DNA of 64,000 nt from Chryseobacterium aurantiacum (GCF_003020585.1 NZ_PXUE01000002.1:868001-932000); one strand, 5' to 3'. Positions 33,110-43,060 are shown, counted from the stretch's first letter. The notes: generated by a model from the letters alone, not told the origin. Made by a program: numbers and translations.

Positions 33110-35359
33110 CTAATTTACGCCAATTTCATCAACAAACAGCCAAGCTTTTGAATCAGCACCCGGATTTCCGGCCGGAATAATTCCTGCATTTTCTATTCTC
33201 AGTTTCAGATATCTTGAGTTTTGAGAGCCTAGATTCAATTGTATTTTTCCATGGGCATTTTGAATTTCCTCCTTTCCTATTTCCTTGATTAATTTAAAGT
33301 TTTTATTGTCATCAGACACTAAAATTTGGGCAGATTTTGCAAAGTGGATCCAACTTCCTTTATTTTCCAATGTATTAAAATAAACGTCTGAAAAAACTGT
33401 TTTCTGTCCGAGATCTATTGTCGCGACCACATCATTCCCCATAAAACCCAACCATGTTTTACCTAGCTGCTTTGGGTTACCTATAATTCCGTCTACAAGG
33501 GTAAAGGCTCCACCAAAAGAATAATTTTCGCTGGGCTGTTGTTCAAGAGTAATGTCTTTTCCTGTCGCTTTTGAAATGATAAATTGCTGTGAAGAAACGG
33601 CACTTTTAAGCTGTCTATCTTCAAAATAAGCCGATTTTAGAGTTAAAGATTGAGGTATTGAAACGGGACCCTGATACGTTTTAGAATGTATTGTAGGAAC
33701 GGTTCCATCCAGAGTATACTTTATTCCATTTGAATTTTGTGAGGTTGAAAGTTCGTAGGCAATACCTTTACGGGCCGGAATTACCTTTCCAGAAATATTG
33801 TAAATACTTTTGGAATAATTTACATCCATCTTATCCAAAATCTTAAACTGGTTTATCACCCTGTTTTCAAATTCTTTATAATTCTTAGAATCTGAAGTTC
33901 CCCATCCTACTTCCGAAAGTGCCATCAATCTTGGAAAAATCATATACTGAACCTGCTTAAAATCAAGAATGTATTCTGTCCATAAATTGGCCTGAACTCC
34001 AAGAATGTATTTTGCCTGTTCAGTACTTAGCTCATCAGGAATCGGGTTATAGGAATAAACTTTTTCTAATGGGGTAAAACCTCCAAAAGCATTGGGTTCT
34101 GTCTGCGGATCTCCCTGATAATGGTCAAAATAACAATATGCTCCTGGTGTCATTACTGCGAAATGTTTTGACTTTGCTGCTTCAATGCCTCCGTTTACTC
34201 CTGTCCAGCTCATGACAGCTGCATTAGGCGCCAATCCGCCTTCTAAAATTTCATCCCAGCCAATGATCTTTCTCCCTTTACTATTGACATATTTTTCGAT
34301 TCTTTGGATGAAATAACTTTGCAGCCCATGTTCATCTTTCAAATTATTTTTTCTGATTAATTCCTGGCAATGGGCACATTCTTTCCATCTTGTCTTGGGG
34401 CACTCATCTCCACCAATGTGTATATATTGTGATGGAAATAGCTGAATAACCTCATCCAAAACATTTTCCAGAAATTGAAAGGTTTCATCTTTAGGGCAAA
34501 ATACATCATCAAAAACGCCCCATTTTGTAGCTGCCTCAAAAGGTCCTTTGGTACATGCCAGCTCCGGATAAGCTGATAATGCAGCCAAGGCATGGCCCGG
34601 CATTTCAATCTCAGGGACAATTGTTATGTGTCTTTCCTGAGCATATTTCACTACATCTCTTATCTGTTCCTGAGTATAAAAGTAAGGTCCATAGGGTTTT
34701 CCGTCAAAAGTATTATCAACGTATGCCCCTATCATGGATTCTTTACGTTTTGAACCTACCTGTGTCAGCTTGGGGTATTTTTTTATTTCGATTCTCCATC
34801 CTTGGTCATCTGTTAAATGCCAGTGAAAGGTGTTCAGTTTATACATCGCCAGATAATCAATATATTTTTTCACCTCATCCACGGTGAAAAAGTGACGGCA
34901 CACATCCAGATGCATTCCCCGCCATGCAAACTTGGGTTGGTCTACAATCTTCATGGCTGGAATTTTCTTTTTAGTATTCTCATTTTCAAATAATTGAATC
35001 AGGGTTTGAAGCGCCAGAAAATATCCTTGAGGGGTATAAGATTGAATATGAATTTGTTGGGATGAAATTTCTATACTATAAAATTCTTCCTTTCCTTCAG
35101 GAGTATTTCCCAATGGAAAGTAAACCAATTGAGCTTCTGATTTTTTAGTTTCTTTCAACTTTATCATAGAACCCATGCGCTTCCTGAAATAATCTGTTTC
35201 TTTTTTGGGCAAATCATTGCTGATATTCAACACGTCAGGAATGATAAAATTTCCCTCTTTTATCTCAATACTTTGAGGATAAGGAATAAGGTTCAATTTA
35301 TTTTGTGAAAAAACAAGACTTGAAATCATCATAAAAAATGCTAAAAAACTACGAGTCAT
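33110..35359 (-). CDS. Beta-N-acetylhexosaminidase (GH20)
   Basis: A 749-residue secreted enzyme with a signal peptide (residues 1-19), an N-terminal GH20b domain, and the GH20 barrel with the catalytic pair in YIHIGGDECPKTRW (Asp-Glu near residue 318). MHLDVCRHFFTVDEVKKYID and FHWHLTDDQGWRIEIKKYP are typical. After residue ~520 come a chitobiase C-terminal-type segment (YTLDGTVPTIHSKTY) and a discoidin-like carbohydrate-binding domain (about 620-749). It removes terminal GlcNAc/GalNAc from chitin fragments or N-glycans. It has no T9SS domain. Confidence 0.94.
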   Translation of the reverse strand: MTRSFLAFFMMISSLVFSQNKLNLIPYPQSIEIKEGNFIIPDVLNISNDLPKKETDYFRKRMGSMIKLKETKKSEAQLVYFPLGNTPEGKEEFYSIEISSQQIHIQSYTPQGYFLALQTLIQLFENENTKKKIPAMKIVDQPKFAWRGMHLDVCRHFFTVDEVKKYIDYLAMYKLNTFHWHLTDDQGWRIEIKKYPKLTQVGSKRKESMIGAYVDNTFDGKPYGPYFYTQEQIRDVVKYAQERHITIVPEIEMPGHALAALSAYPELACTKGPFEAATKWGVFDDVFCPKDETFQFLENVLDEVIQLFPSQYIHIGGDECPKTRWKECAHCQELIRKNNLKDEHGLQSYFIQRIEKYVNSKGRKIIGWDEILEGGLAPNAAVMSWTGVNGGIEAAKSKHFAVMTPGAYCYFDHYQGDPQTEPNAFGGFTPLEKVYSYNPIPDELSTEQAKYILGVQANLWTEYILDFKQVQYMIFPRLMALSEVGWGTSDSKNYKEFENRVINQFKILDKMDVNYSKSIYNISGKVIPARKGIAYELSTSQNSNGIKYTLDGTVPTIHSKTYQGPVSIPQSLTLKSAYFEDRQLKSAVSSQQFIISKATGKDITLEQQPSENYSFGGAFTLVDGIIGNPKQLGKTWLGFMGNDVVATIDLGQKTVFSDVYFNTLENKGSWIHFAKSAQILVSDDNKNFKLIKEIGKEEIQNAHGKIQLNLGSQNSRYLKLRIENAGIIPAGNPGADSKAWLFVDEIGVN

Positions 35360-35603
35360 TGGATGGAATTATGAGTAGAGCTAAGATACTTATTTTCTAA
35401 AACTTTTAAATGATCAAATGATCCGGAAGTTTCTTCTAGAATTTATACTTCTATGAATGTTTCCATTTACATTGTGGTAAATACAGATATTTTAAGCAAC
35501 TACAAATCAAAAACTTGAATTTAAAAAGAGGTGATTATTTAAATTTATGAAATTTTATGGTTTATTTTTTGATAAGCTTACGTCACTTAAAAGATTAAAC
35601 ATC

Positions 35604-35611
35604 TAAATTTG
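35604..35611 (+). promoter_or_regulatory. -7 element of the DUF4197 gene
   Basis: TAAATTTG, 12 bases before the ATG at 35624. Confidence 0.6.
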
Positions 35612-35623
35612 TAAAAAAATACA

Positions 35624-36439
35624 ATGAGAAAAAGCATTTTTATAGCAGCAGGATTATTATTTTCAATATCTACACAAGCTCAGCTTCTTGATATAATCAA
35701 GTCTACTGTTAAGGATAAAACGGGTATTGACCTTAATACACCTCCAGCTACTAAAGGTTCCACAACAACAAGCACGAATACAACAACTACGACATCTACT
35801 AAAAGTTCTCCTGCCAACCTTGGAAATCTTACCTCAACCCAGATTTCTTCAGGATTAAAGGAAGCCTTAAGTATCGGTGTAACGGATGGAGTGAAAAAAC
35901 TGGCTTTAACAGACGGTTTTCTAAAAAATGAAGCGGTAAAAATCCTAATGCCTGAAAAACTAAGAAAGATTGATACCACGCTACGTTCCATTGGTATGGG
36001 AAGCCTTGCAGACGAGGGAGTAAAGTTGCTTAACAGAGCTGCTGAGGATGCGGTAACAGAAGCTGCTCCTATTTTTACCAATGCAATCACCTCTATGACG
36101 ATTACGGATGCTAAGAATATCTTATTGGGAACAGATAATGCGGCTACCAGTTATTTACAAGGCAAAACTCAAAGTCAGTTATTTACAGCCTTCCAACCCA
36201 AAGTAAAAGCTTCACTAGGAAAAGTAGGTGCAGATGCTGTCTGGAAAAACCTTATTTCAAAATACAATACTTTTACAGGTCAATCTGTAACAACCGATCT
36301 TAATGAGTATGTTACCACTGAGACCATCAACGGGGTTTTCAAAATGGTAGCTGATAAGGAAAGCGGAATCAGAAATACCCCGGCTATGAGAACAACAAGC
36401 ATATTGCAGAAAGTTTTCGGGGCACAGGACAATAAATAA
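35624..36439 (+). CDS. DUF4197 domain-containing secreted protein
   Basis: A 271-residue protein with a signal peptide (MRKSIFIAAGLLFSISTQAQ), a Thr/Ser-rich linker (residues ~40-65) and a helical DUF4197 domain covering the rest (ISSGLKEALSIGVTDGVKKL, LRSIGMGSLADEGVKLLNRA, VTTETINGVFKMVADKE). The family is widespread in Proteobacteria and Bacteroidota, periplasmic, and of unknown function. The gene stands alone with promoter and terminator. Confidence 0.9.
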   Translation: MRKSIFIAAGLLFSISTQAQLLDIIKSTVKDKTGIDLNTPPATKGSTTTSTNTTTTTSTKSSPANLGNLTSTQISSGLKEALSIGVTDGVKKLALTDGFLKNEAVKILMPEKLRKIDTTLRSIGMGSLADEGVKLLNRAAEDAVTEAAPIFTNAITSMTITDAKNILLGTDNAATSYLQGKTQSQLFTAFQPKVKASLGKVGADAVWKNLISKYNTFTGQSVTTDLNEYVTTETINGVFKMVADKESGIRNTPAMRTTSILQKVFGAQDNK

Positions 36440-36484
36440 GAAGAGAAGTTTGATTGTATAACGAGCTTCTGAATCTTACCGGAT

Positions 36485-36524
36485 AAAAAAAGACTGTTTC
36501 ATGAATGAGACAGTCTTTTTTTAT
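36485..36524 (+). terminator. Terminator of the DUF4197 gene
   Basis: AAAAAAAGACTGTTTCA pairs with TGAGACAGTCTTTTTTT (one wobble) around a short loop. The T-run is on the plus strand. Confidence 0.85.
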
Positions 36525-36571
36525 GTTTTGGCTTCTTGTGTTATTCAGCACATTAACGCATCTTATTCCAT

Positions 36572-36597
36572 AAAAAAACCTTGCTGTGGGCAAGGCT
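36572..36597 (-). terminator. Terminator of the scoAB operon
   Basis: CCTTGC and GCAAGG form a 6-bp stem with a 5-base loop, followed on the minus strand by TTTTTTTA. Confidence 0.65.
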
Positions 36598-36608
36598 TTG
36601 TATTTTAT

Positions 36609-37262
36609 CTAGAACTGCATTTCAGGAATTTCACCCTCAATAATCAGATCTGCTTCTGTAGCTTTGATAATATCTTCTACTGAAACACCCGGTGCTCTTT
36701 CTATCAGTTTGAATCCATTCGGGGTAACGTCCAATACGGCTAATTCCGTAACCACTCTTTTTACACAGTTTACTCCTGTTAAAGGAAGTGTACATTTTTT
36801 AAGGATCTTACTTTCTCCAGCTTTATTTACGTGCATCATTGCTACGATTATATTTTCTGCAGAAGCCACCAAATCCATTGCTCCTCCCATTCCTTTCACC
36901 ATTTTTCCGGGAATCTTCCAGTTGGCAATGTCTCCGTTCTCAGAAACTTCCATTGCTCCGAGGATGGTAAGGTCAACCTTTTGTCCGCGGATCATTCCGA
37001 AACTAAATGCTGAATCGAAGAATGAACCTCCCGGCAAGATAGTGATGGTTTGCTTTCCGGCATTGATGATGTCTGCATCTTCTTCTCCTTCAAAAGGGAA
37101 AGGGCCCATTCCCAGAACTCCGTTTTCACTTTGAAATTCTACGGAAATATTTTCTGAAACGTAGTTGGCAACCAGAGTTGGAATTCCTATTCCCAGGTTT
37201 ACGTAATAACCATCCTTAACTTCTTTGGAAATACGTCTTGCGATATCTTCTTTTGATAACAT
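36609..37262 (-). CDS. scoB: 3-oxoacid CoA-transferase subunit B
   Basis: The 217-residue beta subunit carries the catalytic Glu46 in FQSENGVLGMGP, the glycine-rich NLGIGIPTLVANYV segment, and GGAMDLVASAENIIVAMMHV. With subunit A it transfers CoA between succinyl-CoA and 3-oxoacids such as acetoacetate, feeding ketone bodies into central metabolism. It starts five bases after scoA and ends at a terminator. Confidence 0.95.
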   Translation of the reverse strand: MLSKEDIARRISKEVKDGYYVNLGIGIPTLVANYVSENISVEFQSENGVLGMGPFPFEGEEDADIINAGKQTITILPGGSFFDSAFSFGMIRGQKVDLTILGAMEVSENGDIANWKIPGKMVKGMGGAMDLVASAENIIVAMMHVNKAGESKILKKCTLPLTGVNCVKRVVTELAVLDVTPNGFKLIERAPGVSVEDIIKATEADLIIEGEIPEMQF

Positions 37263-37267
37263 TCTTC

Positions 37268-37966
37268 TTATTTTTTTCTGGTTGTACGTTGTTCAATTCT
37301 TTTTTCAAATTTCTCACCCTGGAAAATTCTTTGGATCATGATTCCCGGAATATGGATCTGGTTGGGATCTAATTGTCCCGGTTCTACCAATTCTTCCACT
37401 TCGGCAATTGTAATTTTGGCTGCTCCAGCCATTGGGTGGTTAAAGTTTCTTGCAGATCCTTTGAAAATAAGGTTTCCTGCGTGATCTCCTTTCCATGCTT
37501 TTACAATAGAATAATCTGCTTCATAGGCATGTTCCAGAATATGTGGTTTTCCGTGGAATTCTTTCACTTCTTTTCCTTCTGCTATCTCGGTTCCGTAGCC
37601 TGCAGGGGTATAAAAAGCAGGAATTCCGGCCTGAGCTGCTCTGCATTTTTCTGCCAGAGTTCCTTGTGGAGTCAGTTCAACTTCCAGTTCCCCTGAAAGC
37701 ATTTGCCTTTCAAATTCAGCATTTTCTCCTACATAAGATGAGATCATTTTTTTAATCTGTCTTTTGTGAAGAAGTAATCCTAATCCGAAATCATCTACTC
37801 CGGCATTGTTTGAAATGCATGTTAAATCTTTCACGTCACTTTCCACCAAGGCATTAATTGAATTTTCAGGGATTCCGCAAAGTCCAAATCCGCCAAGCAT
37901 CAGTGTCATTCCATCTTTAATTCCGTCGATGGCCTCCTTTGCATTTTTTACTCTTTTATCTATCAT
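37268..37966 (-). CDS. scoA: 3-oxoacid CoA-transferase subunit A
   Basis: The 232-residue alpha subunit shows [20 protein letters not shown] near the N-terminus and [20 protein letters not shown] in the middle, both typical. The Gly-rich GGFGLCG loop binds CoA. It is the first gene of a two-gene operon; no exact TAnnTTTG is visible upstream. Confidence 0.95.
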   Translation of the reverse strand: MIDKRVKNAKEAIDGIKDGMTLMLGGFGLCGIPENSINALVESDVKDLTCISNNAGVDDFGLGLLLHKRQIKKMISSYVGENAEFERQMLSGELEVELTPQGTLAEKCRAAQAGIPAFYTPAGYGTEIAEGKEVKEFHGKPHILEHAYEADYSIVKAWKGDHAGNLIFKGSARNFNHPMAGAAKITIAEVEELVEPGQLDPNQIHIPGIMIQRIFQGEKFEKRIEQRTTRKK

Positions 37967-38230
37967 GAAATATTAGATTTTTCTGTTGGCTAAATTTAAT
38001 AAATTTTATCGTATATCCGATGATCAGAAATAATCCAGAGTTTCATGATTTACGGGATGGTATTTTTATATATTTAAAATGATTATAATCAGATTTTTAC
38101 AATCAAAAGCGAACAAATCGGTCCATTTTATTTATAAATCTCGTCAAATTGATTTATATTTGGGGTCTCAAATTAAAAAACACCACATATTTTATAGTCT
38201 TCGGGCTTATTATATTTAAACACAATTTCC
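37967..38230. other. Intergenic region between scoA and the MORN-repeat gene
   Basis: AT-rich spacer with divergent promoters. On the plus strand it holds a -7 element TATATTTG at 38155-38162 that could serve the small ORF at 38231 and the MORN-repeat gene. No RNA gene or repeat seen. Confidence 0.6.
38155..38162 (+). promoter_or_regulatory. -7 element upstream of the MORN-repeat gene
   Basis: TATATTTG, an exact match. It gives a leader of ~180 bases before the ATG at 38348, or ~65 bases before the small ORF at 38231. Confidence 0.5.
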
Positions 38231-38311
38231 ATGAAAATTATTTCAGACAGATTCAAATCTGCCTCTTCAACAGCTTTTAACTTCTTACTTTCATTAGTAC
38301 CCAAAAGCTAA
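38231..38311 (+). CDS. Possible 26-residue leader or small protein
   Basis: A short ORF (MKIISDRFKSASSTAFNFLL followed by SLVPKS) sits between the -7 element and the MORN-repeat gene, 36 bases before the latter. It begins with a basic amphipathic stretch and ends hydrophobic. Nothing but position supports translation; it may be chance. Confidence 0.25.
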   Translation: MKIISDRFKSASSTAFNFLLSLVPKS

Positions 38312-38347
38312 CTAACCTTAAACAAAAAATCAAACCTTAATAAAGAC

Positions 38348-39895
38348 ATGAAAAAACTATTTACGTCAGCGTTACTTGCATTGGTACTCAGCATTAACGT
38401 ATACGCTCAGGAAAAAACTTATTTCGATGAAAATTGGGAAAAAACGACAAAGGAGAACATGGAATATTACCGTGAGACTTCTGCAAAGGGCAAGCTTACT
38501 TTAATCAAGGATTTTTACAAAAACGGAACTCTTCAAATGGAGGGACTGGCCTCTGACACCACTCCAAGCAGTGAAGTTTTCGATGGAAAAGTAACATGGT
38601 ACACCCCTGAAGGAAAGGTAATGAGCATCGTAACATATTCTAACGGAAAGCAGGTAGGGCCATCCCAGTCTTATGATGACAAGGGCAGGTTACTGGAAGA
38701 TATGGTGTATAAAGCTGATGGTACTTTCTCCGGAAAAATGTTCGGCTATAAGGATCCAGAAAGTGAATATTATTATAACAGCCTTACTGTATATGAGAAT
38801 TCTATACCTTCCCAAACGATTATCTATGATGAAGACATCAAAGGAATCAGAACGGAAACTCTTATGGGTAAAGACGGTACCTATGAGAATAAATATTATG
38901 GAGAAAAAGGGAAATATCTTGGAAATTCAACTTCTGAATCCAATGAAAATTCTTATGCAGATTATTACTATAATCCGATGAGGCTTTCCAAATTTGAAAA
39001 ATATAAAAGTGACGGCAGTGTAAAGGAAGGGGTTGTATATTCTAAGAACGGAAAGGTTCTACAGGAACAAAAAAGAAATAAAAAAGACGGCTATAAAACG
39101 ACTTATGACGAATCCGGAAAGAAAATAGGGCATCTTATTTATCAATATGATAAAGAAAATGACACCTACAAACCTATGGATGGTGAAGATTATCAGTTGA
39201 ATTCCGATTACACCTACCCTTCAATCATTGATGTTTACAAAAACGGCTCTATTATTTTGAATAAAAATTTTGACGAAAACGGAAAACTTTTAACAGAAAA
39301 AAGGCTGACAGATGATGTTACCCAAGAGATCAAATATTATGCTCCGGACGGAAAACTGAAGTCAACATTAACCTATAAGGATGATGTGCCCTATAATGGT
39401 ACAGCCTATGAAGGATTGAATGAAATTCAATATAAGGATGGTCTCCCGGTAAGTACAAAAACATATTCTGAAGAAAATAAGCTGAGATCTGAAAAGAAAT
39501 TAAACTCTAAGCAAACAGCTTATGATGCGACAATCTATGACAATAAAGGAACCATTTTATACACCTACAATCAACCTTTGAATGCTGAGGAAAGCTATGG
39601 TTATGGTTATAGTTATAACTTCACCGCACAAATTGTACAATATATTAAGGGTAAACCTGTCAACAAGGCTTCTGTAAAGGAGGGTATTCTTCAAAGTGGA
39701 AAAATCAAGATAAGGATGATCAGTGGTGTAAAGGAACTTGAACGCAGTGGAAAATGGATCTTATTGAAAGCTTACAATCCGGAAGGAAAACTTGTTCAGG
39801 AGACCAAGATTCTTGCGGATACCGGAGATGATTATTTATCCGGAGAGAATCAGACTTTTATTCAGGAGGATTATTTATACACGGATTTTGAATAA
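38348..39895 (+). CDS. Secreted MORN-type repeat protein (YwqK-like)
   Basis: A 515-residue protein with a signal peptide (residues 1-21, ending VYAQ) and many degenerate MORN_2/YwqK-type repeats of the form YxNGxxxxExxY. Examples are FYKNGTLQMEGLASD, YTPEGKVMSIVTYSNGKQVG, YDDKGRLLEDMVYKADGTFSG and YDESGKKIGHLIYQYD. Short forms of this family are labelled 'YwqK family antitoxin', but here the protein is long, exported and without a toxin partner, so that name should not be taken as function. It is probably a periplasmic or surface beta-repeat protein. It has no T9SS domain. Confidence 0.82.
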   Translation: MKKLFTSALLALVLSINVYAQEKTYFDENWEKTTKENMEYYRETSAKGKLTLIKDFYKNGTLQMEGLASDTTPSSEVFDGKVTWYTPEGKVMSIVTYSNGKQVGPSQSYDDKGRLLEDMVYKADGTFSGKMFGYKDPESEYYYNSLTVYENSIPSQTIIYDEDIKGIRTETLMGKDGTYENKYYGEKGKYLGNSTSESNENSYADYYYNPMRLSKFEKYKSDGSVKEGVVYSKNGKVLQEQKRNKKDGYKTTYDESGKKIGHLIYQYDKENDTYKPMDGEDYQLNSDYTYPSIIDVYKNGSIILNKNFDENGKLLTEKRLTDDVTQEIKYYAPDGKLKSTLTYKDDVPYNGTAYEGLNEIQYKDGLPVSTKTYSEENKLRSEKKLNSKQTAYDATIYDNKGTILYTYNQPLNAEESYGYGYSYNFTAQIVQYIKGKPVNKASVKEGILQSGKIKIRMISGVKELERSGKWILLKAYNPEGKLVQETKILADTGDDYLSGENQTFIQEDYLYTDFE

Positions 39896-39922
39896 CATTT
39901 AAATCATTTTACGATAACAAGG

Positions 39923-39954
39923 GCAGTCTCAGTTTTTTGAGGCTGCTTTTTTTT
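39923..39954 (+). terminator. Terminator of the MORN-repeat gene
   Basis: GCAGTCTCA pairs with TGAGGCTGC (one wobble) around a 6-base loop, followed by eight T residues. Confidence 0.85.
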
Positions 39955-40073
39955 AAGTTTTATTTCCTTGCATTGCTGTTTTAATCCGGCATGATTTCAC
40001 AGGGAAAACAGATACATGTATTACATCTGTGGAAACTCCAAAATCCGTGAGAAAACTTAAAGCTACAGCAAAT

Positions 40074-40103
40074 AAAAAAGAGGTCATCATTGCTGACAAC
40101 CTC
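40074..40103 (-). terminator. Terminator of the phosphatase gene
   Basis: On the minus strand AGGTTGTCA pairs with TGATGACCT (two wobbles) around GCAA, followed by CTTTTTT. Confidence 0.6.
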
Positions 40104-40130
40104 CCTATTTTTATAATTGAATTTACTTGA

Positions 40131-42869
40131 TTACTGAATGATCAGCTTTAATGTAAATAATTTTCTTGCGTGAACTTTTACAAAGTATACTCCTTTTGGA
40201 AGATTTTCATTCACTAATGAGAAACGTTGGTTGTGAATATTCTTCGATTCATACAATAGCTCTCCTGAAGCAGAAACCAATTCTATTTTTTCAATAGGGT
40301 AATCACTCTTAATAAAAGTTGGCTCCCCTGGTTTTGTAGGGTTTGGATATAGGATTACATTTTTCTCTGTACTTTTTGCCTCATCTACCCCTAAAGTTCC
40401 TGAGCTTACCTGAAACTGCACTCTGTTTGAAACTTCTGTATAAGAATCATTTGTAAACATTACCATATAGTAATTACCTGGTGTAGTAGGAATTGCTGTC
40501 CCTTGAATAGTTTTCGTACCCTGTGTCACTCCATCGAAGTAAGTATAAGATACAAAGTTATCATCCGGTGTCTGAATATTTTGCGGATAGATTCCTAGCC
40601 AGTCTTTAATAATTCCCGGAGAATCCGTCCATGAAGCAGTAATATTTTCTCCTAATGAATAAACAGGTTTGTTGATCCATAACTCGGTTACAATATCTCC
40701 AACTTTAAAGAATACTTTGTCTCCGATACCGTTATACCCATCTTCCAGTAAATATTGTGCATAGTAATACCCTTTAGGAAGCCCTGTAAAGTTAAGAGTT
40801 CCGGCTGCTGTTGTTACGTAGTTCCATTTTATGGCAGTAGTGGTTCCCGGAGTCTGCCCCATTTTATAAATTCCGATCCAGTCTTTTTGCAAATTTGGAC
40901 CATTGGAATAATTAATAACAACGGTTCCTCCTACAGGATAAGTATCAGCCGTAGCCTGCAGTTGAACTTTCGGTCCTACATAGAAGTTTTTTCTTGGTGT
41001 AATTTCTGTGTATCCTCCGTTAGCAAAAAATCCTGCAAAGTATTGACCTTTGTTAGGCAGTCCATTATTAAATGTAACGGTTCCTGCTGTTTGCCCATTC
41101 GTATAAATATACCCTTGAGAAGTGGTGGTAGTTGGCGTTTGTCCTTTTTTATAAAGACCTACCCAGTCCTGCTGATTTCCAGGTCCTCCGGTAAAAGTTC
41201 CCACTATCGGTTCATTTTGAGTATATTCGGTTTTATCTAAAGTAAATGTTGGGTTTGAAACAACACTTCCTGTAATCTCAAACTGCTTCACATCGCTCCA
41301 TTCGCTCCATTCAAGGTTTCTGTCTCTGTAACGGGTTTTTGCGTAATAAATACCATTTGGAATGGAATTAGCGGCCAACATTACCTTCGTAATGTCTACT
41401 CCCTCATTTAGGTTCTTGGCTTTATCAGGATTTCCGTTTCCGTCCTTGCCGAACCAGTTTTCAAAATCACGGTAAACTTCTTTTTCCACTACAGAAAAAT
41501 CAGGAGCCTTGCTTATTAAAAATTGAGTGGTATTTAAAAGTTCTCCGTTTGAAGATGAAAATGAACTTCCATTCAGGGTCAAAGGCAATGTAGTTGGCCC
41601 TGAGAAAGCATTGGTAATGGATGGTTTTGCCGGTTTAGGTTGATTTTTATATCGATGGAAAGAGTCAACCAGTTCATTATTTTTCTTGGTATAAATTCCG
41701 CCAATAGAATAACATTCTATGTCTACTTTTCCGGTTGGGATATCTACTTCAACAATTTGGTACGTCCAGTCTGTTAATGTTTTCTGAACATCATCAAAAT
41801 CCTGTTCATTAGACATTCCCCAGTACTGATCCCAAGCCGTTCCTCCGGAAATGATCTGGTAATTTGGGGTATTTTTCAACTGCCCTCTGTGATACAGGTG
41901 GTGGTGAGCGCCCACATGCATCAGGTATTTATCGGACGTTACCAAAAGTGGTACCGCATTGTTTCTTACCCAGGTGGAAATATCTCCCACATACTGCTCT
42001 GCCTGATAAGGTCTGTGGCTTAAAGAAATAATCCAGTCTACAGTAGAATCACTGTTAGCCGCAGTTAGAACCTGTTGTAGCCATGTCTGCTGTGCTGATC
42101 CCGTATGCTCTGAGCTTAAACTGATAAATAATACGTTCCCTGCCTGCTGCGCATAATAATTTTCATTTCCAGAACTGATGTTTTTATACTTTATCTCATC
42201 TATATAGAAGTGAGCATAATAGGAATTCATCCCCAAAGTTCCATAGGTTTCATGGTTTCCTACCGTTGTCTGAATAGGCAGATAAGGGGATAGTTTCACA
42301 TTCTTTTTGAAGTGAACGTTCTCATAGTGATCCAGTGTTCCAACATCCACCTGATCTCCTACCATAAATGTAAGGGCAATATTATCGGATGGATCTGAGT
42401 CTGCTCCAAATTTTTGCTTCAACTTTTTGAAAGCGTTTAAAGTAAGACTGTCATACCTTGGCTCTGCCTTAATCTGGTTATCTCCCATGATCAGGAATCT
42501 GATTTTCCCATCATTTGTTACAGCCTGTCCCGGCAATGGTAGTGTTCTGAAATTGTAGACTGCGGACTCATTGGCTCCGGTCTTTATTTTATAATAATAC
42601 TTGGTATTGGGCTGCAGGTTTGTAATTTTTGCAGTGTGATAATAGTAATTATTATTATATCCTGTATCCGAAAAGATATTGGTAGTTCCCGTTACAGTAA
42701 CGTTCAGATTGGAAGGTGAGTTTCCGTAGATCACAGTGGTTTCGTTATCAGAAGCAGTTTTCCAATTGACGATCATAGAATTCGGAGTGGGGTTTTGTAG
42801 ATAGGGGAACAAAACCTGTCCGAATGCCATTTGTGCTACGAAACAAAAAAAGAAGAAATAATGTTTCAT
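40131..42869 (-). CDS. Purple acid phosphatase-like metallophosphoesterase with T9SS sorting domain
   Basis: A 912-residue secreted protein. It has a signal peptide (1-18), an N-terminal fibronectin-type domain of the purple acid phosphatase kind (to ~110), and a calcineurin-like phosphoesterase domain (~120-400) with IMGDNQ, MVGDQVD, VGNHETYG, LSHRPYQ and GAHHHLYHRGQ. From ~534 to ~820 come three tandem beta modules of ~95 residues that each carry DW[VIL]G[IL]Y, then a T9SS type A domain (ILYPNPTKPG near 840, ending KLIIQ). It likely removes phosphate from external organic substrates at the cell surface. The triple module resembles repeats attached to other flavobacterial phosphoesterases. 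Confidence 0.9.
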   Translation of the reverse strand: MKHYFFFFCFVAQMAFGQVLFPYLQNPTPNSMIVNWKTASDNETTVIYGNSPSNLNVTVTGTTNIFSDTGYNNNYYYHTAKITNLQPNTKYYYKIKTGANESAVYNFRTLPLPGQAVTNDGKIRFLIMGDNQIKAEPRYDSLTLNAFKKLKQKFGADSDPSDNIALTFMVGDQVDVGTLDHYENVHFKKNVKLSPYLPIQTTVGNHETYGTLGMNSYYAHFYIDEIKYKNISSGNENYYAQQAGNVLFISLSSEHTGSAQQTWLQQVLTAANSDSTVDWIISLSHRPYQAEQYVGDISTWVRNNAVPLLVTSDKYLMHVGAHHHLYHRGQLKNTPNYQIISGGTAWDQYWGMSNEQDFDDVQKTLTDWTYQIVEVDIPTGKVDIECYSIGGIYTKKNNELVDSFHRYKNQPKPAKPSITNAFSGPTTLPLTLNGSSFSSSNGELLNTTQFLISKAPDFSVVEKEVYRDFENWFGKDGNGNPDKAKNLNEGVDITKVMLAANSIPNGIYYAKTRYRDRNLEWSEWSDVKQFEITGSVVSNPTFTLDKTEYTQNEPIVGTFTGGPGNQQDWVGLYKKGQTPTTTTSQGYIYTNGQTAGTVTFNNGLPNKGQYFAGFFANGGYTEITPRKNFYVGPKVQLQATADTYPVGGTVVINYSNGPNLQKDWIGIYKMGQTPGTTTAIKWNYVTTAAGTLNFTGLPKGYYYAQYLLEDGYNGIGDKVFFKVGDIVTELWINKPVYSLGENITASWTDSPGIIKDWLGIYPQNIQTPDDNFVSYTYFDGVTQGTKTIQGTAIPTTPGNYYMVMFTNDSYTEVSNRVQFQVSSGTLGVDEAKSTEKNVILYPNPTKPGEPTFIKSDYPIEKIELVSASGELLYESKNIHNQRFSLVNENLPKGVYFVKVHARKLFTLKLIIQ

Positions 42870-43060
42870 AATAGTTTAGTTTTAGAATGACATATTGATT
42901 TTTAGTTTGTAAATCAGGAATTTAAAATCTGTATCTCAGATTTTTATTTCGGGCAAAAGTAGATTTCCCATATAAACTGTGCCTGATGGTATTTTAAAGA
43001 AACCGTTAATTTTTTAGCAAAATCGAAATGAAAAAATTATTGTTTTTACCATATTAATTA

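Noticed and set aside
38348..39895. Toxin-antitoxin system suggested by YwqK-type repeats
   Set aside because: The protein has a signal peptide, is far longer than the antitoxin-labelled members, and no toxin gene adjoins it.
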